Origin: Taiwanofungus camphoratus
Lineage: Eukaryota > Basidiomycota > Agaricomycetes > Polyporales > Taiwanofungaceae
Length of the DNA: 64,000 bases
Direction: 5' to 3'
Assembly (NCBI GenBank): GCA_003999685.1
Contig: CP021225.1
Span: 310,001 to 374,000 of the forward strand
In this document: one piece after another, positions 56,213 to 64,000 of the stretch
Position numbering within the stretch: position 1 is the stretch's first letter
Layout: each line of letters opens with the position of its first letter
Notes under the pieces: model-generated
The model's input: the letters and a program-made list of their open reading frames with translations, nothing else
Database searches by the model: none
Told to the model about the DNA's origin: nothing
Program-made: the position numbers and the translations under genes

Positions 56213-59200
56213 TTACGATGGTAATGGAGTCGCGAAATTACCTCGCCCTCTTCCTCGGAATCCTCCTCTTGGAGGGAAACCTCGACCTGTGTCTAAATTT
56301 GGGATGAATCCTCGACCGCGGAATCCCGATCCGAATACCCTGGGACCATGCAGGGTACCTCTGGGGTGTGAACCACCTCTCACTACGGATGGGGGCTTTC
56401 CTCTCATGTTGTGATCATCATTGCCTTCCGACGATGCAGGCACAGTCGTTTCGTTGTTGTTGCCATTCGAAATGGAATGATTGGTGGGCGCGCCACCGCG
56501 CCCGTTGTAAGGATTGTGGTAACCGTTTTGGGGACCTCTATGCACAACATGATTTCCAACCGGCACCGCACCACGTCCATTGATGAAGCCACCACGCCCT
56601 CTGTTCGGATTTGTCATTATGTGGATAGGCGCCCCTGGTCTGATTTAGATGTTGATAAGTGATAACAGATTGTCAGTACAGTAATCGAGAGAACGCACGC
56701 TGGAGCAGGTCGGAAGCCTGCCACTGCCTGCTGGCCTGGTGCAGGTCGAATCGCAGGATGTGGTCCGAAACGAGGCTTGAATGGGGTATTAGGTTTTTGT
56801 TGTGTTGGCTCCTTCGGGTTTGTTGACGCAACGAATTGAGGATTAGTCAGATTTAAACACGACGTAAACTCGACCGTGGAACCTCGATACTGGGAACACC
56901 TAGAGACCGATTCGTGAGAAGATGCGCTGGATAGCACAGTGAAGACTGTACCTATCTCCAAGAGTCGTTCCGGACATGAATGGTGCATCCCAGACGACAT
57001 CCATAGACTTCGCATTCATGCCAATGACTACTCCTTTGATTGATAATGGGACTCCGCCCGTGTCCTGAATCATCGTAACCCGGTCACCGAGAGCGAAATG
57101 TTGGTTCTGCAAGCGATAGATTGCATGCGATGGTTTCAATACGGCTTGCCGTGGTATACCTTTCACGATTGCTTTCCTGATTGCCGCAGGCGACTTGCTC
57201 GCGGTGTATTTGTCTGCGAGCTGCTCAATTTCTTTGACAGTTTCCTGATCATAGCCGATAATGAGATATAGATTAACCCTAGTGGATCACGGTGATGTAC
57301 CTTCTTCAGCTGATCGCAGAAAAGTGAGACCGGTTCGAAGTCACGGACTCCTTTTGTAACGAGCCATGCTCGTACATCCTTCACCTTGGCGTCCGCATTA
57401 GGTCCATGAAAGACATCGTTTGACCTCAACATTTCTGCAGATATAATGATAAGCTGCTGGAATTAACATGGTGATTGAACTTTACCATCTCCTCCTCGGT
57501 CCAATGTACGCATGACTTCGGGGTATTTCTCCTAGATTGCAACCAGTTGAGTGTATATGTTCCTTTCAAAGCACGATTAACAGACCTTATATTCCCGTAT
57601 CAAATTTACAGCTTTCTCGCTGAACTCCCAAAATCTCCCGTCTTTGCGCGAATAATCAATCACTTTCAGACCTTTCGCCTCGAATTTCAGACTCAAGCCA
57701 AGGTTATTTTTTTGGTGATCAGAAGTGATGATCATGAAACTAGACGTGATCTTTGCTATTGCCCTCCCAGAGAGACCAAGCATATCAGCAACCTTGAAGG
57801 ATGGGAAGTATCTGTTGGATAATCGATTGGCAACGACGCTCTTAAACTCCTCATTCTCTACCTTCTCTGAGGGAAAGAACTAGTGGGTGGGTGGGTGAGC
57901 CAGGTTGCGTTTAAATCAACACATGTAATTCGCTCACAGCAAGAACTACAGAAAGCGAGTCTGCAGCCGTTGCAGATACTTGAGCCGCCACGCCATACGC
58001 ATGTTCACCCAGGAAGAACACCTTGCTGCCTTCAGGAAACTCTTCCGAGAGGGGAGGTGCATCTTTCTCCATAAATCGAGGGTCTTCTGAAACCACTTCG
58101 GAAACAGTCATCTGTACCGCCTGCTCAGTCTCCTTATCTTGATGCTCGTAATCTTTTATGAAAGCACCCGTGTCCAAGCGCTTTAAACCTGCAGAGTGGG
58201 TTAGCAATTAAGGGATCGTGATGAATGACAGGTGGCAACCTTTCAGAGGTCGCACATGAACGAGGACATCGACGCTGCCTATGATAACACCGCATCTCTT
58301 CGAGTAGTACTGCTCGATTTTCTCTGCTTTCATCTTCCACAATCCCAATCCTTGTGGAGAATGCGGATTGGAGATTACCTTTAATGGTCGACCAGGTATT
58401 ATCGTTACTTTTTCATATTTGAAAAGGGAGTCTGATACGGCAGATACCAGCCCCTCCTGCAGGAACGGCCACCCCACAAATGTCCTTTGACCAATCAATT
58501 CATTTGCGATGTCCTCTGTTTTCCTATTTTCGTGAACATTTTCGATATGGACTATCATTGACTTATTGCGACTATCGGAACCATGCACGTTAACGCCGTG
58601 GTGGCCCAGTGAAGCAGTGTGAGGAAGAGTCTGAAGGGAGGGAAACCCTGCGAGTGCTTCAGCACCCAAACATACACCATCGCACAAGCCTTCCACTAGG
58701 TGAAGGCCGTCTAGAGTCGGGAGATCGAAAGGTTCCATTTTGCACATGCATCTGTGGAGGGTTGGGAAGAACCCAGGAAGAGGTGAAGGATAGACAGTAG
58801 GTTCTTCAGGATTGAAAGTAAACTTTGTGCTTGTTCCAAAGTCATTTCGCCGTGTTTCTTCCTCTGTGAGTCGACATTCTCGTGCTGCAGCATGTCATGT
58901 TCGCCAAACATGTTAGTATGGAGGTGCAAACCACACTCACATGCCATTGCTCTCAACAACCGTTCCTCATCAATAAATGGAATCTTGACGACAGCTTCCC
59001 AGTCCTGCTTCTTCCCGTTCAGGTCTTGCTCAAACTCTTGCGGATAAAAGTCAAGGATGGGCGAGTTTGGATCATACATCAAGTCCTAAGAACCGAAATG
59101 AACCATTAGTCAATGGTATATCTATACAGTCGGTACTGACTCGATATGCAAGTGGAATGAGATCCTTGCTTGCTTCCGGCAGAACACCCATAAGTTGCTC

Positions 59201-61637
59201 AAACGGCCGGAACGGCTTTGCTAAGTCGAAGTTAAAACCCATATTATCTACACCTTTGAGATCTGCAAGGACCCTCAGTATCAACGGCCACTAGGAGGGG
59301 TAACAACATGCCTGATATTCGGGGAGCATAATGGTAGCTGTAGAACCAACTCCACGATGCGACACCACTGTAATAATAGTGCATGACCCACTGCATCCCC
59401 TCAACATACCGATAGACTAGATCTTGCATCTCTTGCGGATCATCGTAGGATATCTCCAACTTGCCCTATGAGGCCAGTCATCAAACTCCAGCACCTGCAA
59501 ACAAGACGAGAACCAACCCTGTAATAGTTCCTTTTCCACTCGTCCATCTTCTCTTTGACCGACAACTCATACCGTACATCAAAGTCACCTTCCTTATCAT
59601 CTTCCATCACTCTTGCCTTCTCATACTTATGTAAAACACGATCGACAGCGGCCCTGCTCTCCTCATCATCCTCATCTTCCCACTCGTCATCATCTTCCTC
59701 ATCCCCTTCCGAGTCATCGATGCCATTTTCACCGTTTTCCTGTCCTTCCGGAAGAGGCTCTTCCAACTCGCCCGGGAATCGCCATGTAACCAAGTTCTGA
59801 TCTTGGTCATCGTACTCATCCCAGGTAAGGGAGAGATGTAAGTCTTCCGCAAGAGTGGTGATGAATTGACGTTCCCTCGCCGGGAAGGTATTGGGCATCG
59901 TTAGGCGTGACCTCCGTGTATACACTGGGGAAGATGAATTCCTGTGCTCCAGAATGAAAGCCTTTACCTGGTCGAAAATCTCGCGCTGGGGCCTCATAAG
60001 CACTGTCAAGGCGAATCAATAAAACGTCCAAAGCACTGAATACACACGATAGAGCATACCAAGCTTGGCTCGTTTCCTCCCAAGTTCCATCTCTTTTACA
60101 TGTTTCGCTTGCTTTCCCTTGTACCAATTCATGTCCGCAAATTCTTTCTCAAAAATCTCTCGTTCCCACACGGCCATCTCATCCAAAATCACTTGCAGTC
60201 TCTTCGTGTTGATGACACCGTTCTCATTGAGGTATCCATCTAGCACCTGTTCGTCATAATTATTCTTAAGCAACGTGCGACTAACTCACCTAATGAGGGC
60301 AGTGACTTTTTGTACACGTCGAATAACTTCTCCAGACCATTCTCACGTATATGGAGATCAGGGAGGTTCGGCAAGAAATCGTTCCCAACAAAGACAGCGA
60401 GCAGAATGAAGTCATCAATCACATGTTCCAAACTGTATGGGAACGGTAACACTGGCTCAATGTCATGGAACTCGAGGTCGAGGTATTCGCGCATCAAGGT
60501 CAAATGTAACAAGTAGAAGTTGATCGTTTCGAGACTGTGCATATATTAGTCAAGCTTGATTGAAATAAGATCATCGGAGTTGGGAAGTATACCTCTTGTT
60601 GCCCTTGCTCCTGGATGCGGGGCCAAATTTGACTTCTTCTCGTAAAAGGCAGAAGTGGGGATCATGACTCAGGAGACCCAGCATAATCAGATCCGCATCA
60701 AGACCATACAAGCAGTGCCGCACGTTAGGATCATAGTCAGGCTGTGCTCTCGACAGTCGGATGTATTCCATGATCTTGTGCTCTCCCTCTCCAGGCACCT
60801 CGTGTCCTGACAAAACGACAGTCACGTCTCGCCAATTGGAGTCTTCAGAGATCTTCTTGTTTATGAAATATCTAAGTTGCTCTGACAGCTTCGCCATAAA
60901 TTCAGTTCCTGGAATATGCTCTTTCAGGCGATTTCATTTAAACAGAGTTAACTCAACACACCTGGTGTTATACAATTACTGTCAAAAGCTTTCTGATCTG
61001 GTAGTTTCTCCCCCTTCTGCTCTGCTTTCTCTCTGACTTCCTTGACCTCCTTTGCTGTCCGAAATCGACGACTTCGCTGTTGATTCATCTTTGCTCTGGG
61101 AGCAACGCCATCAACCGCCATGAAGAATAGCTTCTTGGGCTTAATCTTGCCGAACAGGTGGTCCACATATGCAAAAATTGAAGTGAAAATCTGTTCCTCG
61201 GATAATCGAAAGTGCGCATCCTCGTCATTTGGATGTGAGCCTGCCAGCACCTACAATGAGCATTGGTTAACCAAAACGTGATATGGAACACGCACAATTG
61301 TGGATTATTCCATTGAAATCAATGTAAAGATTATCTATTTCAAGAACGTCATATTGCAAGCACGCCTCTAGAACATAAACCACATACCAAATTCAGGAAT
61401 CTTGTTCTCTTGGATGAGTTGTGAAGTCAAGGGATAACGCTCCCTGTGGGAGTGTAAATAGAACACTCTTAACGGGCTGTCTACAACTTACGATATGTAT
61501 CTGAAGAACTACACGATGAATGTAAGTCATTGCACGATATGGGCCGGCCGAACACCTTACCTTGGGAATACCTTGACGTCGACAAATCAGCTTTACTTAC
61601 TCAATACGGACTAATTCGATAACAAACACTCACCCAT
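56213..61637 (-). CDS. XRN1: 5'-3' exoribonuclease 1
   Basis: Cytoplasmic nuclease that degrades decapped mRNA. The minus-strand start is unusual. ATGG (61634-61637), then exons of 11 nt (61561-61571), 17 nt (61492-61508), 56 nt (61388-61443) and 39 nt (61296-61334) together encode [20 protein letters not shown] through [13 protein letters not shown]. The N-terminal nuclease domain continues with [36 protein letters not shown] and [17 protein letters not shown]. Downstream are the D1-D4/SH3-like parts ([20 protein letters not shown]), and the end is RG-rich ([20 protein letters not shown]), ending at 56213. Many introns; the middle junctions were not fixed to the base. Xrn1 rather than Rat1, because of the long C-terminal extension and SH3-like region. 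Confidence 0.9.
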
Positions 61638-62852
61638 ATTGAAGGGAATGCCTGCAGTAGCTAAACTGCAAGGACGACGTTGCTGAACGGCTCAGGTGTC
61701 GTTTCCTGGAATGGATCAATACCGTATTGTAATGCTTACGTAACCACATTATTTCTTCACGGCCGAGCCTCAGGGTCGAGTATTGAATGGATACATACTA
61801 CTTACTCCCTAGTTCTATATATTTTTCTGGATCTTTAGGCTCTCAGTAACTGCGCTTTTAGATTGTTCTATTTAACTCAGAAAATTTTATGTCAATCTAA
61901 ACCGTCTTTCTTTGGTCTAAATCCGCCTCCGCGACGCTCACTGTCAGTGAAATTCTTGCTATGTCTGCTCTACTGAACAATTGCCTGTCATTAGTTTCAT
62001 CTTCCCGTCCTCTGTTATCGCGTCGAAATTATCTGAGCTTGCTGCTGTATTGGTCATGTCATACAGATGTTGAAGGATATTGCCAACTTTGACAAGTCCA
62101 AGAATTTCGGCACAGTGTGTTCTGACTTACTGGTTTTGCTTTGTCTAACCTGTTATATCGGCTCGGGAGACAACGTTATCATCATCAGACTCCACGATGG
62201 ATGATGGTCACAAGGACAGCTCGGAGATCAGACATGATGCCACAATATCTATGTGAAGTGTAGTTCGGAAACCTAAACTTACGCGGTATCGGCGCAAGAT
62301 TCAGATGACCTACGGTTGATAAGGTCAATCAAAAAGTGATCAATGTCATTGCCGGAGTCAGTATCTCATAAACCAAGCGGATGACTTTCTTATCGCTCGA
62401 TTCTGTCTTTGGCCACTTTCTCGCTATTCCAGCTCTCAACTAAACATCGGAATTCGAGACTGTCTTGGCTTGTTAGGAAAATGTGTCAGTTAGGCTATGG
62501 TTCACTCTCTCTTGTCGTCATCCGTAGTGACGACGCTCATATTAAACTACACAGTTGATGCAAATCCTGGGCAACTATCACGTCAGAGGACTCTGTGCCT
62601 TGCCTGAAGCTGAGTATTGTTGTAGCGGACCTAGACACGGATACTGTGCGCTTGGTTTCGCCCCTCACAGGCCTCACCCGCAGAAGGCCTTCTTGTTCAA
62701 TCCGACTGCGTGTTGTGTCACGTGCTCCGTGTCGCAATAGGCCCTTCTACTCGCGACTAACTCGCGCCAATTGTCGAATACTAAGGTACACCCAGTATTA
62801 GCTTATAAAAAGGTATGTTTTGGATGGATGTGCCGCAGACATTATCTTTACG
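61638..62852. promoter_or_regulatory. Divergent XRN1 / dioxygenase upstream region
   Basis: 1.2 kb between opposed start codons, with no supported gene in between. Expected to contain both promoters. The short frames around 62540-62800 overlap antisense and look spurious. Confidence 0.45.
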
Positions 62853-64000
62853 ATGGCACCCGTAGCAACCACAGATAGCACGGCTGTCAACGGCTCGGAC
62901 ATCGCTTCCCTCAAGGCGGCTGTGAAGGTCTTCAACCCCTTCTATTCTCCACCTGCTGTAGACGATGATGATGGCTCGTATCAATTCGCTCAGTACAAGG
63001 TTTGTTCGGTCCACCCCCAGTTTGTATACGTCAATCCTGACTAGATCTTTGGGTGCATTGATCGTTCTAGCCTCACTTCCCTGATGTGAAATGGGAGCCT
63101 CTCAAGGAGCAGCCCGTCACAGAACGTGCCTTGTTTGCTGATCCCGAGAAGAAGAGCCTCTTCTCTGCTGCTGCTAAAGTGCAACATTTGACACCCGCCA
63201 TTGGCACTGAAATTACCGGCATCGATCTCAGACAGTTGTCGGACAAGCAGAAGGATGAACTGTACGTGAAATGTCTTCTCATTCTTGGTCTTTTCAGGAT
63301 CTTTGCATCTAGTGCTCTTTTGGTCGCCGAGAGGGGTGTCGTCTGTAAGTTCCTTTGTGCAACCATGCTACAATTAGTTGACTCCTTTCAGTCTTCCGGG
63401 ACCAAGAGATTAGTATTCACGAACAGCTAGAGCTTGCTCGCCATTTTGGTCCACTTCACAAGCACGCTACCACTCCTATCCCGAAGGAGCCTGGTCTGGA
63501 AGAGGTTCATGGTATATCCCGATTGCTAGACTGCTAATTTGATGGATCTGAACACTGCTTATCTTAGTCGTTTATAACGATGCCACGCGCCGTCCGGACT
63601 CCAGTAGTTTCTCCAAACTGGAACTATGGCATTCGGATGTAACATACGAGATACAGCCTCCCAGCACCACTTCCCTGAAGGTGATCACCGGACCCCCGTT
63701 TGGCGGTGATACTCTTTGGAGCTCTGGGTCAGTTGATTTGCGGCTTTGAAATCGGACGTGTATAGCTGATTTCCCTTCTAGCTATGCCGTTTACTCATCC
63801 TTCAGCCCTGGGTTTCAAAAGTATTTGGAAGGATTGTACGCTGTACATAGTGGGGTGGCCCAAGCGGATGGGAACCGCGCGGCTGGTCTTCCGGTCCGCC
63901 GGGAACCTGTCGAGACGATACACCCTGTGGTGCGAGTGCATCCCGCGACTGGATGGAAGAGTGTCTACGTCAACCCGGGTAAATCTGATCTCGTGCTCTT
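62853..64000 (+). CDS. TauD/TfdA-type dioxygenase, 3' end outside window
   Basis: Fe(II)/2-oxoglutarate dioxygenase, like taurine or sulfonate dioxygenases (yeast Jlp1). Exons seen: 62853-62999, 63071-63261, 63313-63344, 63392-63511, 63568-63727 and 63782 to beyond the window. Family marks: HLTPAIGTEITGIDLRQLSD near residues 75-95, VVFFRDQEISIHEQLELARH, and the iron ligands His and Asp in LELWHSDVTYEIQPPS. Next come LKVITGPPFGGDTLWSSGYA and VRREPVETIHPVVRVHPATG, the region before the second His and the Arg that binds 2-oxoglutarate; both of those probably lie past the window end. Substrate unknown. A tiny third exon of 32 nt is notable. Confidence 0.85.

Overview
The window is nuclear DNA of a filamentous basidiomycete, most likely an Agaricomycete. 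Nearly every gene is cut by several GT-AG introns of about 45-80 nt, intergenic gaps are short and genes lie on both strands. The gene content is fungal: neutral trehalase, Atg15, an Atg22-like permease, a Zn2Cys6 factor, a PalI/SUR7-type membrane protein, and a coiled-coil GTPase that I recall as typical of mushroom-forming fungi. All exon boundaries below were set by eye. Where exact coordinates are given, every exon set sums to a multiple of three.

Layout. 0-13 kb: neutral trehalase (+), Atg15 lipase (+), a poorly resolved minus-strand armadillo-like gene, the mitochondrial MICOS subunit MIC60 (-), and, diverging from it, an 18-exon Atg22-like permease (+) whose 3' half lies in a CpG desert. 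13-20 kb, all minus: a small methyltransferase, a peroxisomal ADP/ATP-type carrier, an arrestin-like protein and a very small Zn2Cys6 protein. 20-24 kb is gene-poor, with a pogo/Tc1-like MITE and a short tandem repeat. 24-33 kb: a coiled-coil GTPase (+), a 768-aa protein I do not recognise (-) and a WHI5/NRM1-like regulator with one unusually long intron (+). 34-38 kb: a decayed ankyrin/MYND gene (-) and a four-helix PalI/SUR7 protein (-). 38-45 kb: two related minus-strand genes sharing a C-terminal PINIT-like domain, with a cytochrome b5 gene between them. 45-64 kb: mitochondrial Lon (-), a PrpF-type isomerase (-), an amidase (+), GMP synthase (-), XRN1 (-) and the start of a TauD-type dioxygenase (+).

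Shared functions: Atg15 and the Atg22-like permease both act at the vacuole at the end of autophagy, the first opening autophagic bodies and the second exporting released amino acids. MIC60 and Lon serve mitochondrial architecture and proteolysis, and the carrier feeds ATP to peroxisomes. Trehalase, GMP synthase and XRN1 are housekeeping metabolism and RNA decay. I see no gene cluster of the secondary-metabolite or defence kind.

The most interesting points are the pair of RING-less PINIT-like proteins, the CpG desert over an intact gene, two clear MITEs with target duplications (one inside the MIC60/ATG22 divergent promoter), very small exons in conserved motifs (4, 11 and 17 nt at the start of XRN1; 9 nt in the trehalase signature), and the ankyrin/MYND pseudogene. 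I found no tRNA, rRNA, CRISPR or complete transposon.
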